64,000 nucleotides of DNA from Enterococcus sulfureus ATCC 49903 (GTDB lineage: Bacteria; Bacillota; Bacilli; Lactobacillales; Enterococcaceae), in NCBI RefSeq assembly GCF_000407605.1, contig NZ_ASWO01000001.1:124001-188000 (forward strand), written 5' to 3'. The first letter of the stretch is position 1, and every line of letters begins with the position of its first letter. The notes beneath the pieces were generated by a model. That model did no database searches. It was not told the DNA's origin and saw only the letters and a program-made list of their open reading frames with translations. Of this stretch, positions 35,765 to 44,107 are shown in pieces. The translations under genes and the position numbers were made by a program.

Positions 35765-36988
35765 ATGGGATTGATTAAAGCAGCAACAAGTATGATCGGT
35801 GGCGGACTTGCCGATCAATGGGTCGAAGTCATTGAACCTGATCGCTTAAGTGATACTACCGTTTTGACCAAAGGTGTAAAGGTTAGAAAAGACAGTAAAC
35901 GTGGCGCAAATAAAAAAGGAACTGCGGATGTTTTAACTGATGGTACCGTTGTCCATGTCTATCCAAATATGATGATGCTATTAGTCGATGGTGGAAAAAT
36001 CATCGATTATACTGCTGAAGAAGGTTATTACACCATCGAAAACAATTCAGCTCCTTCTATGTTAAATGGTTCGTTAAAAGAAGCGATTTCTGAAACATTC
36101 GATCGGTTTAAATACGGTGGCGTCACTCCCCAAAAACAACAGATTTTCTATATTAATTTACAAGAAATCAAAGGCATTCGTTTTGGAACAGCGTCTCCTT
36201 TAAATTATTTTGATAACTTCTATAACGCAGAATTGTTCTTGCGTGCACACGGAACGTATTCAATCAAAATCACAGATCCGATTTTATTTTACAAAAATGC
36301 CATCCCTCACGATCGGACACAAGTAGAGATTCAAGATATTAATGAACAATACTTAGCCGAATTTTTGACGGCATTGCAAACGTCGATCAATCAAATGTCA
36401 GCTGATGGCGAACGAATCTCCTATGTTCCCTCTAAAAGTATGGCTTTAAGCAAATATATGAGTCAGATTTTAGATGATGAATGGCGTGAATTACGTGGGA
36501 TGGAGATCGTATCAGTTGCTGTCGCTAGTATTTCTTATACGGATGATTCGATGAAATTGATCAACATGCGCAATCAAGGTGCAATGTTGGGCGATCCTGG
36601 TATTCGTGAAGGATACGTCCAAGGTGCGGTAGCAGAAGGTATAAAAAATGCCGGTAGCAATCCAAATGGGGCTACAAATGGCTTTATGGGAGTAAACCTC
36701 GGTATGAATGCTGCAGGAGGCTTTATAAACCAAGCTTCTCAAAATAATCAAGCACAGATGCAACAACAAGCACAACAAGCAAAAGACAGTTGGACATGTG
36801 GCGAGTGTGGCCAAGAAAATCAAGGTAAATTCTGTAGTAACTGTGGCTCGCCAAAACCTACGACGACAGCAGCAAGTATCAAAATGAAGTGTGCTGCTTG
36901 TCACGCAGTAGTGGACCTAGCAAACGGGGTACCAAAATTCTGTCCAGAATGCGGGCAACCCTTTCAAGCAATCCCATTAGATGAGTAA
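35765..36988 (+). CDS. SPFH-domain protein with C-terminal zinc ribbons (YdjI-like)
   Basis: 407 residues. An SPFH/virion-core-protein-like domain fills about residues 20-290. A Gln/Ala/Asn-rich linker (about 300-340, AQMQQQAQQAK) leads to two zinc ribbons: CGECGQENQGKFCSNCG and CAACHAVV with CPECGQPF. This is the architecture of B. subtilis YdjI, which I recall as acting with YdjG and YdjH to recruit PspA to the membrane. ATG at 35765 follows AAGGAGG. First of three adjacent genes. The function here is inferred. Confidence 0.82.
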   Translation: MGLIKAATSMIGGGLADQWVEVIEPDRLSDTTVLTKGVKVRKDSKRGANKKGTADVLTDGTVVHVYPNMMMLLVDGGKIIDYTAEEGYYTIENNSAPSMLNGSLKEAISETFDRFKYGGVTPQKQQIFYINLQEIKGIRFGTASPLNYFDNFYNAELFLRAHGTYSIKITDPILFYKNAIPHDRTQVEIQDINEQYLAEFLTALQTSINQMSADGERISYVPSKSMALSKYMSQILDDEWRELRGMEIVSVAVASISYTDDSMKLINMRNQGAMLGDPGIREGYVQGAVAEGIKNAGSNPNGATNGFMGVNLGMNAAGGFINQASQNNQAQMQQQAQQAKDSWTCGECGQENQGKFCSNCGSPKPTTTAASIKMKCAACHAVVDLANGVPKFCPECGQPFQAIPLDE

Positions 36989-37008
36989 TTTGGAGGTGAG
37001 TTCAGTCT

Positions 37009-38079
37009 ATGGAAGTCGTAACCCATAAATGCCCCAATTGTGGTGGGGCTTTGACCTTTGATCCAAGCGATCAAAAATTCCACTGTCCTTATTGTTTAAG
37101 TATTTTTACTGCAGACGAAGTCGCAAAGGCTGAACAGGCACAACAAGAAGCTCATGTTGACCCGCTGATTACCGAAACAAATCTAGGTGAAGAAGAACAA
37201 GCAACTATGGATCTCTTCACCTGCCCTAGTTGCGGTGCAGAAATCGTCACCGATGCCACAACAGCAGCAACTTATTGTTATTTTTGTCATAACCCTGTTG
37301 TTTTGACCGGTCGCTTGAGTGGAAAATTTTTACCTAGCCGTGTCTTGCCTTTTGCCATTGATCAAGCAGAAGCGAAAGAAAAATTTTTGAGTTGGGCTAA
37401 GAAAAAATGGTTTGTACCGAAAGATTTTTTTGACGAAGCGCAAGTTGAAAAATTAACGGGCGTGTATTTTCCTTACTGGTCGATCGATGCGAAAACACGT
37501 GGTGAACTCTCAGGTGTGGGAACATCTGTAAGAGTGTGGATCGTAGGCGATCTGGAGTATACTGAAACCAAACGATATGCCGTAAGACGTAAAGGTACGA
37601 TGGCCTTTAAAGAATATATCCAGCATGCATTATCAAAAAACGTCCAACAAAAAATGGTGACTGGTGTTCAACCGTTTCCATTAGAAAAAGCCGTTCCCTT
37701 TCAAAATCAATACCTATCGGGATTTCAAGCTGAAAAGCGTGATTTAGAGTTTATCGACATCAAACCTGAAGTAGATGAAGCTTTGACACAAGCTAGTCAG
37801 CAGCTTTTACGAAATACTGTGAATGGCTATACGACATTTCGTACCAATCAAACGAATGCACAAATCCTTGAAGAACAAAATGAGTACGTCTTACTTCCAG
37901 TCTGGTTGGTGACTTATCAAGGGCGAACACAAGACACGCCATTTTATTATGCGATGAACGGCCAGACAGGGAAAACAAGTGGGATTTTGCCCTTAAGCTA
38001 TCTTAAGTTAGGTCTCGTATCAGGTAGCATATTTGTTGTCCTTGCGATCTTATTGATGATTGGAGGGTATTTTATATGA
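37009..38079 (+). CDS. zinc-ribbon membrane protein (YdjG-like)
   Basis: 356 residues. Two N-terminal zinc ribbons, CPNCGGALTFDPSDQKFHCPY and CPSCGAEIV with CYFCHNPVV (the first is shown at 20-plus positions only by its ends CPNCGG and CPYC), then a mixed domain with YFPYWSIDAKTRGEL and PVWLVTYQGR, and one C-terminal membrane helix (about 331-354). It resembles YdjG of B. subtilis. Starts 20 bases after the SPFH gene and overlaps the next by four bases. Confidence 0.78.
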   Translation: MEVVTHKCPNCGGALTFDPSDQKFHCPYCLSIFTADEVAKAEQAQQEAHVDPLITETNLGEEEQATMDLFTCPSCGAEIVTDATTAATYCYFCHNPVVLTGRLSGKFLPSRVLPFAIDQAEAKEKFLSWAKKKWFVPKDFFDEAQVEKLTGVYFPYWSIDAKTRGELSGVGTSVRVWIVGDLEYTETKRYAVRRKGTMAFKEYIQHALSKNVQQKMVTGVQPFPLEKAVPFQNQYLSGFQAEKRDLEFIDIKPEVDEALTQASQQLLRNTVNGYTTFRTNQTNAQILEEQNEYVLLPVWLVTYQGRTQDTPFYYAMNGQTGKTSGILPLSYLKLGLVSGSIFVVLAILLMIGGYFI

Positions 38080-38882
38080 AAAAGCGTTTCATTTTCTATA
38101 CCTTTGCTCTCCTTGGTCTGTGTCTGATGTATTTCGCTCCTAATGCACATGCTCAAACCGTTTTTGATCAAGCAGGATTATTTACTACAGAAGAAATCAA
38201 TGCTTTAGATAAACTAGCACAACCTTTAGATGACACGATCAAAGGAAAAGTATTTGTTGCCACAACCACTGAAAACCAAGAAGATGAAGAAACATTTGCA
38301 GATGATTTTCTACGCGATCAAGTTGGCAATAATCAAAATGGTTCAGTCTTTTTGATCGATATGGGCAATCGTGGATATCATGTGTCGACTTCTGGGAATA
38401 TGATCGATTTTGTAACAGATACGCGTTTGAATGACATGCTAGATACGATCCAAACGCAACTTGCGGCTGGAAATTATTATCAAGCCGCGACGACTTACCT
38501 TACTAATTTAACAAAATTTGTAGAGGCTGGGATCCCGAATCAACAGTATCAGATCGATCGAGATACTGGTAAAATCACTTACTCTAAATCCCTGACTCCT
38601 TTAGAGATTACAATTTCTTTAGCAGTAGCTGCTGTTTTTAGTATCGGTTTTTTTGTCATTATCAAATCGCGTTATCAGCTAAAAGGAAAAACCTATCGTT
38701 ATCCTACTGAAGAAAAAGCAACACTAGATTTAACTGAACAGCAAGATCGCTTAACCAATTCGTTTGTGACGACGCGACGAATCCCAAAACCGAACAATAA
38801 TAATGGTGGTGGATTTGGTGGTGGTAGTACGACACACTCAAGCGGTGGTGGAACATTTGGTGGTGGCGGCGGTAAATTTTAA
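38076..38882 (+). CDS. TPM-domain membrane protein (YdjH/YgcG-like)
   Basis: 268 residues. Signal peptide at 1-26 (KKRFIFYTFALLGLCLMYF, end near AHAQ), then an external TPM domain (VFDQAGLFTTEEINALDKLA onward, about 28-155), a membrane helix near 178-198, and a Gly/Ser-rich tail ending SSGGGTFGGGGGKF. This layout is that of YgcG/YdjH proteins. ATG overlaps the preceding stop, so it is coupled. Forms one operon with the two genes before it. Confidence 0.82.
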   Translation: MKKRFIFYTFALLGLCLMYFAPNAHAQTVFDQAGLFTTEEINALDKLAQPLDDTIKGKVFVATTTENQEDEETFADDFLRDQVGNNQNGSVFLIDMGNRGYHVSTSGNMIDFVTDTRLNDMLDTIQTQLAAGNYYQAATTYLTNLTKFVEAGIPNQQYQIDRDTGKITYSKSLTPLEITISLAVAAVFSIGFFVIIKSRYQLKGKTYRYPTEEKATLDLTEQQDRLTNSFVTTRRIPKPNNNNGGGFGGGSTTHSSGGGTFGGGGGKF

Positions 38883-38884
38883 AA

Positions 38885-38917
38885 ACAGCAGTGTGTGGAC
38901 ACTGTTGTTTTTTCTTT
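38885..38917 (+). terminator. terminator of the SPFH operon
   Basis: 10-base stem ACAGCAGTGT/ACACTGTTGT, loop GTGG, then a T run. Confidence 0.88.
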
Positions 38918-38927
38918 TTAATGCACG

Positions 38928-38942
38928 AATTTTCAGAAAATA
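38928..38942. promoter_or_regulatory. CodY box upstream of ilvE
   Basis: AATTTTCAGAAAATA matches AATTTTCWGAAAATT at 14 of 15 positions and abuts the -35 of ilvE. Confidence 0.75.
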
Positions 38943-38971
38943 ATGACAATAAAATTCAGAAATGATATACT
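38943..38971 (+). promoter_or_regulatory. promoter of ilvE
   Basis: ATGACA, 17-base spacer, TATACT with TGA before the -10 (extended). Confidence 0.78.
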
Positions 38972-38996
38972 GTGAAAAACAAAAGGAGTGGATGTT

Positions 38997-40016
38997 ATGA
39001 CAGCAACAATCGATTGGGAAAATTTAGGGTTTGACTATATCAAAACCCCTTATCGCTTTTTAGCGACATATAAAGATGGCGCTTGGGATGACGGCGTGTT
39101 AACAGAAGACAATGTTCTTCACATTTCTGAATCCTCTCCTGCTCTTCATTATGGTCAACAATGTTTTGAAGGATTAAAAGCCTATCGTAGAAAAGATGGC
39201 CGTATCAATTTATTCCGAGCGGATGAAAATAGCAAACGGTTAAATAAAAGTGCTTCACGTCTACGAATGCCTGACGTTCCCCAAGAGCTATTCTTAAAAG
39301 CCGTAACTGATGTGGTAAAGGCAAATGAAGAATTTGTACCTCCATACGGTACAGGAGCGACATTATATTTACGTCCATTACTTATCGGTGTTGGCGATAT
39401 TATTGGCGTAAAACCGGCTAAAGAATTTATTTTTACTGTCTTTTGTATGCCAGTAGGTCCTTACTTTAAAGGTGGCTTGGTTCCCACAAACTTTATTGTC
39501 TCGGACTATGATCGTGCAGCACCAAATGGAACTGGTGCGGCGAAAACAGGTGGAAATTATGCAGCTAGTATGTTGCCAGGTGAAGAAGCGCATAAACAAA
39601 ACTTTTCTGATTGTATCTATCTTGATCCTGAAACACATACCAAAATCGAAGAAGTTGGCTCAGCAAACTTTTTTGGGATCACTGCAGACAATCGTTTTAT
39701 CACACCAAAATCACCTTCTATTTTACCAAGTATCACAAAATATTCATTACTTTATCTAGCTAGTGAGCGTTTAGGTCTAGATGCGATTGAAGGAGATATT
39801 TATATCGATCATTTAGATGAATTTGTCGAAGCGGGCGCATGTGGAACCGCTGCTGTTATCTCTCCTATTGGTGGAATCCAAACGAAAGATGATTTTCATG
39901 TCTTTTACAGTGAAACTGAAGTTGGCCCTGTCACAAAATCTTTATACGATGAGTTGGTTGGGATTCAATTTGGAGATAAACCGGCACCTGAAGGTTGGAT
40001 CATTACACTTGATTAA
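38997..40016 (+). CDS. ilvE: branched-chain amino acid aminotransferase
   Basis: 339 residues. PLP enzyme that interconverts Leu, Ile and Val with their 2-oxo acids. Class IV aminotransferase motifs: ALHYGQQCFEGLKAYRR, GATLYLRPLLIGVG, GTGAAKTGGNYAASM (PLP Lys region) and ITKYSLLYLASERLGL. ATG at 38997 follows AAAGGAG. Single gene with a CodY-like site; functionally linked to leuABCD. Confidence 0.95.
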   Translation: MTATIDWENLGFDYIKTPYRFLATYKDGAWDDGVLTEDNVLHISESSPALHYGQQCFEGLKAYRRKDGRINLFRADENSKRLNKSASRLRMPDVPQELFLKAVTDVVKANEEFVPPYGTGATLYLRPLLIGVGDIIGVKPAKEFIFTVFCMPVGPYFKGGLVPTNFIVSDYDRAAPNGTGAAKTGGNYAASMLPGEEAHKQNFSDCIYLDPETHTKIEEVGSANFFGITADNRFITPKSPSILPSITKYSLLYLASERLGLDAIEGDIYIDHLDEFVEAGACGTAAVISPIGGIQTKDDFHVFYSETEVGPVTKSLYDELVGIQFGDKPAPEGWIITLD

Positions 40017-40017
40017 G

Positions 40018-40054
40018 AAAACACGCGCCTCGTTAAACGAGGCGCGTGTTTTTA
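40018..40054 (+). terminator. terminator of ilvE
   Basis: Perfect 16-base arms (AAAACACGCGCCTCGT and complement), loop TAA, then T's. Confidence 0.92.
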
Positions 40055-40059
40055 GATAC

Positions 40060-40092
40060 AAAAAAAGTACTGTTACATAGGGTAACAGCACT
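40060..40092 (-). terminator. terminator of the cold-shock gene
   Basis: 11-base stem AGTGCTGTTAC/GTAACAGTACT on the minus strand followed by T7. Confidence 0.88.
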
Positions 40093-40109
40093 TCGACATT
40101 AAATGTGAA

Positions 40110-40310
40110 TTAAGCTTTAACTACGTTAGTTGCTTGTGGTCCACGTTGACCTTCTTCAACATCAAATGTAACTTCTTGGCCTTCTTCTAATGTTTTGAAG
40201 CCGTCAGTTTGGATAGCTGAAAAATGTACGAATACATCGTTTCCATCAGCATCTGTGATGAAGCCAAAACCTTTTTCTGAGTTAAACCATTTTACTGTAC
40301 CGTTATTCAT
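40110..40310 (-). CDS. csp: cold-shock protein (CspA family)
   Basis: 66-residue single-strand nucleic acid binding protein with RNP motifs KGFGFIT and VFVHFSAI. Acts as an RNA chaperone. ATG at 40310 follows GGAGG; upstream in-frame codons lie in the leader. A long leader (about 105 bases) from the promoter at 40424 fits cold-shock genes. Confidence 0.96.
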   Translation of the reverse strand: MNNGTVKWFNSEKGFGFITDADGNDVFVHFSAIQTDGFKTLEEGQEVTFDVEEGQRGPQATNVVKA

Positions 40311-40416
40311 TGATAACTTACCTCCATAACACATCTCGTGTTTAATTGTAATGGAGTATGCGAAATGAAGTGAAATCCATTGTTAGAGTTACTCATTGTT
40401 GCATATCCGATTATTA
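40311..40416 (-). promoter_or_regulatory. long 5' leader of the cold-shock gene
   Basis: About 105 untranslated bases between the promoter and the start. Long leaders of csp genes fold differently at low temperature; I see no specific known motif. Confidence 0.5.
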
Positions 40417-40423
40417 CCAAAAC

Positions 40424-40452
40424 ATCATACCATGAAATGTTTTGGACTACAA
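40424..40452 (-). promoter_or_regulatory. promoter of the cold-shock gene
   Basis: TTGTAG, 17-base spacer, TATGAT with an extended TGG before the -10, minus strand. Confidence 0.8.
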
Positions 40453-40586
40453 TATTTTTGCTATAAGAAATTTCTATAAAAATTAAATAACGATAAATTT
40501 TTATTCTAATATGCATATTTTTCTTTTATAACAGTATATTTTTAATATAAATAATAAATAAAAAAACAAAACAACTATTTTTTAAA

Positions 40587-40760
40587 TCACTTTTTTTTCC
40601 TAAAAAATGGTGTATCTTTATGACTATCATCCTCCGAAATAAACGATTCATCTTCTTTTTTGGTCGATAAACTGCCATACAAAATATCAAATCCTAAAAG
40701 CCCTAACACGATGGACAATGGAATATACACTCGTTTTTTTTCATACCATTTTGTTTTCAT
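40587..40760 (-). CDS. 57-residue single-pass membrane protein, unknown
   Basis: Small protein with a basic start (MKTKWYEKKR), one hydrophobic helix near residues 12-30 (YIPLSIVLGLLGFDILYG) and an acidic then basic tail ending FFRKKK. ATG at 40760 has AAAAGGAG at good distance, which supports translation. A TATACT near 40780 on the minus strand could be its -10. I do not recognise a family. It stands between rplL and the cold-shock gene, alone. Confidence 0.65.
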   Translation of the reverse strand: MKTKWYEKKRVYIPLSIVLGLLGFDILYGSLSTKKEDESFISEDDSHKDTPFFRKKK

Positions 40761-40799
40761 AGGTCTACACTCCTTTTTCTTGAGTATACACCCGTAAAT

Positions 40800-40837
40800 A
40801 CAAAAAAACTAGTAACTGGAGATCCAGTTACTAGTTT
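40800..40837 (-). terminator. terminator of rplJL
   Basis: Perfect 14-base arms (AAACTAGTAACTGG and complement), loop of four, T run on the minus strand. Confidence 0.92.
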
Positions 40838-40849
40838 GAACATTAAAAA

Positions 40850-41215
40850 TTATTTTAATGTGATTGAAGCGCCAACTTCTTCTAAAGCAGCTTTTAAAGC
40901 TTCTGCTTCTTCTTTAGAAACGCCTTCTTTAACTGCTGATGGAGCACCATCAACTACAGCTTTAGCTTCTTTTAAGCCTAAGCCAGTTGCTTCGCGAACT
41001 GCTTTGATAACTTTAACTTTTTGATCGCCAGCTGCAGTTAATTCAACAGTAAATTCTGTTTGTTCTTCAGCAGCAGCACCACCAGCTGCAGCAGCCGCTA
41101 CAGGAGCAGCAGCAGTAACGCCAAATTCTTCTTCGATAGCTTTAACTAAGTCGTTTAATTCTAAGATTGTTGCGCCTTTAAGCTCTTCAACAATGTTTTC
41201 AATGTTCAATGCCAT
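40850..41215 (-). CDS. rplL: 50S ribosomal protein L7/L12
   Basis: 121 residues. Stalk protein that recruits translational GTPases. N-terminal dimer domain, Ala-rich hinge (about 35-50) and C-terminal domain with [24 protein letters not shown] at 41215. Confidence 0.97.
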   Translation of the reverse strand: MALNIENIVEELKGATILELNDLVKAIEEEFGVTAAAPVAAAAAGGAAAEEQTEFTVELTAAGDQKVKVIKAVREATGLGLKEAKAVVDGAPSAVKEGVSKEEAEALKAALEEVGASITLK

Positions 41216-41276
41216 GATTGAGTTCCTCCATTTAATTAGGTTTTTTTATATAAAATAATGAATCATTATGCGGCGA

Positions 41277-41780
41277 TTAAGCTGCATCTCCGTCTTCTTT
41301 TTCTGCCACTGCTTTGACAGCGTAAGCCACGTTGCGCACAGGCGCTTGTAGTACAGATAAAAGCATAGATAGCATTCCTTCGCGGTTTGGTAATTTCGCC
41401 AAAGCTGTAATTTCTTCCAAAGAAGAAACTTTACCTTCGATGATCCCACCTTTGATTTCTAATGCTTTTGCTTCTTGTGCAAATTCATCGATAATCTTCG
41501 CTGGAGCTACTACGTCTTCGTTACTAAATGCAACGGCTGTTGGTCCTGTGAATACTTCGTCAAGACCTTCTAAACCAGCTGCTTTAGCTGCACGAGATAA
41601 GATAGAGTTTTTGATTACTTTCATTTCTACGTTAGCGTCACGTAATTGTTTACGTAGACGAGTCACTTCGTCAACAGTTAATCCACGGTAATCCACAACG
41701 ACTACAGATGCAGCGTCTTTGAATTTTACAGATACTTCTTCAACGATAGCGGCTTTTTTTGCGATAGCTGCTTCACTCAT
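41277..41780 (-). CDS. rplJ: 50S ribosomal protein L10
   Basis: 167 residues. Stalk base that binds L12 dimers and 23S r[22 protein letters not shown] and [11 protein letters not shown] are family features. ATG at 41780 after AGGAGG; a GTG at 41792 is a less likely start. Under the L10 leader. Confidence 0.96.
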   Translation of the reverse strand: MSEAAIAKKAAIVEEVSVKFKDAASVVVVDYRGLTVDEVTRLRKQLRDANVEMKVIKNSILSRAAKAAGLEGLDEVFTGPTAVAFSNEDVVAPAKIIDEFAQEAKALEIKGGIIEGKVSSLEEITALAKLPNREGMLSMLLSVLQAPVRNVAYAVKAVAEKEDGDAA

Positions 41781-41823
41781 TTTATGTTTCACCTCCTGAT
41801 TTTGATGGAAGAGTTTTTTTACA

Positions 41824-41936
41824 ATAAAAAAACCCTATGCCACCGTAGACATAGAGGGACAATTGAATCGCTTCAATACATGTCCTCGGTAGGAATTATG
41901 GCTAAGCCACCTACTGTCTTCGGTACAGTTAATTAT
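41824..41936 (-). promoter_or_regulatory. L10 leader with attenuator
   Basis: Structured leader of rplJL: CCGAAGACAGTAGGTGGC pairs in part with CCTACCGAGG, then a terminator-like stem (CCCTctATG .. CATaGGG) with a T run at 41825-41832 just before rplJ. Position and the CCGAAGACAG/CCTACCGAGG segments fit the known L10 leader. Confidence 0.85.
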
Positions 41937-41943
41937 TAACCTT

Positions 41944-41975
41944 ACACACCTTATCATAGATAAGATGTGCAAGTC
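41944..41975 (-). terminator. hairpin after rplA
   Basis: 11-base stem CACATCTTATC/GATAAGGTGTG after rplA. A TTGACT lies at its foot and may be the -35 of rplJL. There is no T run, so it may be a promoter-linked structure rather than a terminator. Confidence 0.45.
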
Positions 41976-41995
41976 AAGTGTTTTTCGCTTTTTTC

Positions 41996-42685
41996 TTAGA
42001 AAGAAGCTTGATCTACATGGATACCAGGACCAAATGTTGTTGTGATCGTGATATTTTTCATGTATTGACCTTTAGCAGCTGATGGTTTAGCTTTCACTAA
42101 TACATCATTGATTGTTTTAAAGTTTTCGATTAATTTTTCGTTATCGAATGAAACTTTACCAATTGGTACATGAACGTTTCCAACTTTATCCACACGGTAA
42201 GTTACTTTACCAGCTTTTACTTCGTTGATTGCTTTTGTAACGTCCATTGTTACAGTACCAGTTTTAGGGTTAGGCATTAAACCTTTTGGTCCTAAAACGC
42301 GTCCTAGTTTACCAACTTCAGCCATCATGTCAGGTGTAGCGACAACAACGTCAAAGTCGAACCATCCGCCTTGGATTTTTTTCGCCATATCTGCATCGCC
42401 AACATAGTCAGCACCAGCAGCTTCAGCTTCTTTAGCTTTATCGCCTTTAGCGAATACTAAAACTTTTTGTGTTTTACCAGTTCCGTTAGGTAGAACCACA
42501 GCACCACGAATTTGTTGGTCTGCTTTCTTAGGATCTACGTTTAAACGGTAAGCAACTTCAACAGTTGCGTCGAATTTCGCGATATTTGTATCTTTCGCTA
42601 ATGCAACAGCTTCTTCTACAGAGTAAGCTTTTGTCGCATCAACTTTTTTCAATGCATCTTGCATTTTTTTGCTTTTTTTAGCCAT
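41996..42685 (-). CDS. rplA: 50S ribosomal protein L1
   Basis: 229 residues. L1 stalk protein and, in many bacteria, a translational repressor of its own operon. [19 protein letters not shown] is diagnostic. ATG at 42685. Preceded by a sequence like the L1 site of 23S rRNA. Confidence 0.97.
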   Translation of the reverse strand: MAKKSKKMQDALKKVDATKAYSVEEAVALAKDTNIAKFDATVEVAYRLNVDPKKADQQIRGAVVLPNGTGKTQKVLVFAKGDKAKEAEAAGADYVGDADMAKKIQGGWFDFDVVVATPDMMAEVGKLGRVLGPKGLMPNPKTGTVTMDVTKAINEVKAGKVTYRVDKVGNVHVPIGKVSFDNEKLIENFKTINDVLVKAKPSAAKGQYMKNITITTTFGPGIHVDQASF

Positions 42686-42701
42686 TTTGTGTTTCCTCCT
42701 T

Positions 42702-42733
42702 GGATGTGGTTATAGCGGTAGAACCTCCCACGT
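42702..42733 (-). promoter_or_regulatory. L1-binding mimic before rplA
   Basis: On the minus strand CACGTGGGAGG then, after 12 bases, ACCACATCC. GTGGGAGG and the ACCAC partner resemble the L1-binding region of 23S rRNA. The same pair of elements occurs before rplK. Confidence 0.65.
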
Positions 42734-42784
42734 GTTCTTTATCTTTCAATATAGAACGAACTGAGAAGCTACTTCCTTTGGGTT

Positions 42785-43207
42785 TTATTCTACGATAATT
42801 CCCATGCTTCGTGCAGTTCCTTCGATCATGCGCATAGCAGCTTCTACGCTAGCAGCGTTTAGATCTTCCATTTTTAATTCAGCGATTTCTTTAACTTGAT
42901 CGCTAGAAACAGTTGCAACTTTAGTTTTGTTTGGTTCACCAGAACCTTTTTCGATGTTTGCAGCTTTTTTCAATAATACTGCAGCCGGTGGTGTTTTTGT
43001 AACGAATGTGAATGAACGGTCTTCGTATACAGAAATCACTACTGGAATGATTAAACCTGCTTGATCAGCAGTACGAGCGTTGAATTCTTTTGTGAATCCC
43101 ATGATGTTTACACCCGCTTGACCTAATGCAGGACCTACTGGTGGTGCTGGTGTTGCTTTACCTGCAGGAATTTGCAATTTAACGATTTTTTCTACTTTTT
43201 TTGCCAC
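42785..43207 (-). CDS. rplK: 50S ribosomal protein L11
   Basis: 140 residues. Forms the GTPase-associated centre. [20 protein letters not shown] is typical. The start is GTG at 43207 with AAGGAGG upstream; longer frames to 43300 are leader sequence. First gene of rplK-rplA. Confidence 0.96.
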   Translation of the reverse strand: MAKKVEKIVKLQIPAGKATPAPPVGPALGQAGVNIMGFTKEFNARTADQAGLIIPVVISVYEDRSFTFVTKTPPAAVLLKKAANIEKGSGEPNKTKVATVSSDQVKEIAELKMEDLNAASVEAAMRMIEGTARSMGIIVE

Positions 43208-43226
43208 GAGACAAACCTCCTTAAGT

Positions 43227-43269
43227 CCGTGATGTGGTGAATTGGAGATACGTATTTCTCCTCCCACGT
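43227..43269 (-). promoter_or_regulatory. L1-binding mimic before rplK
   Basis: On the minus strand AACGTGGGAGG then ACCACATCACGG, about 20 bases later, just before the rplK ribosome site. It resembles the L1 site of 23S rRNA and the copy before rplA. Confidence 0.7.
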
Positions 43270-43308
43270 TAAAAACACACTTCAACACGAATTGAAGCAT
43301 ACTGGTAT

Positions 43309-43336
43309 ATTATAGCAAAGAAAAAATAAATTTCAA
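43309..43336 (-). promoter_or_regulatory. promoter of rplKA
   Basis: TTGAAA, 16-base spacer, TATAAT on the minus strand. Confidence 0.8.
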
Positions 43337-43429
43337 CTAATTTCTCTCTCATTTTCAAACAAATTTCATACGCTTCATTCATTCCTGTGCTACACTACAA
43401 ACGAAACCTATAGATTGAGGAGAAACAAT

Positions 43430-44095
43430 ATGGAACAATTAAATTATCGTAGCGTCTTTGATATTATCGGACCCGTTATGGTTGGGCCTAGTAGCTCACA
43501 TACGGCAGGTGCTGCCAGAATCGGAAAAGTCATTCGTCATATTTTTGGTGAACAACCCGAAGTCGTCGATATTTTCTTATATGAATCATTTGCAAAAACC
43601 TATCGCGGTCATGGAACTGACATCGCTCTAGTAGGTGGCTTACTCGACATGGAACCAGATGATCCTCGTTTAGGCGATTCGCTTAAACTTGCCTATGAAG
43701 CAGGTATGGAAGTCCTCTTCACTCCTAAAAAGGAAAAAGCGGAACATCCGAATATGGTACAAATGGTTGTATCAAAAGGAAACCGTAAGTTGTCGGTTAC
43801 AGGTATTTCAATCGGTGGTGGAAATATTCAAATTTCTGAGGTCAATGGCTTCAAACTTTCTTTAAGCTTGGGTACACCGACGTTTATTGTTGTTCACCAA
43901 GACGTTCCTGGAATGATCGCTCGTGTCAGCAACGTCTTATCAGATGCCAATGTGAACATCGGGACCATGACCGTTACCCGTGAATCTAAAGGAGAAAATG
44001 CCATCATGATCATTGAAGTCGATGAACGTGATAATGAAGTGTTAGAAAAAATTCGTCAAATCGCCCAGATCCATAGTGCGGCTTACTTTGATTAA
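43430..44095 (+). CDS. sdaAB: L-serine dehydratase beta subunit
   Basis: 221 residues. With the alpha subunit deaminates serine to pyruvate. IIGPVMVGPSSSHTAGAARI at the start and a C-terminal ACT domain (VPGMIARVSNVLSDANVNIG, from about 150). ATG at 43430 after GAGGAG. Probable extended -10 (TGC TACACT) about 40 bases upstream. Confidence 0.94.
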   Translation: MEQLNYRSVFDIIGPVMVGPSSSHTAGAARIGKVIRHIFGEQPEVVDIFLYESFAKTYRGHGTDIALVGGLLDMEPDDPRLGDSLKLAYEAGMEVLFTPKKEKAEHPNMVQMVVSKGNRKLSVTGISIGGGNIQISEVNGFKLSLSLGTPTFIVVHQDVPGMIARVSNVLSDANVNIGTMTVTRESKGENAIMIIEVDERDNEVLEKIRQIAQIHSAAYFD

Positions 44096-44107
44096 AGGAG
44101 AATTCAA

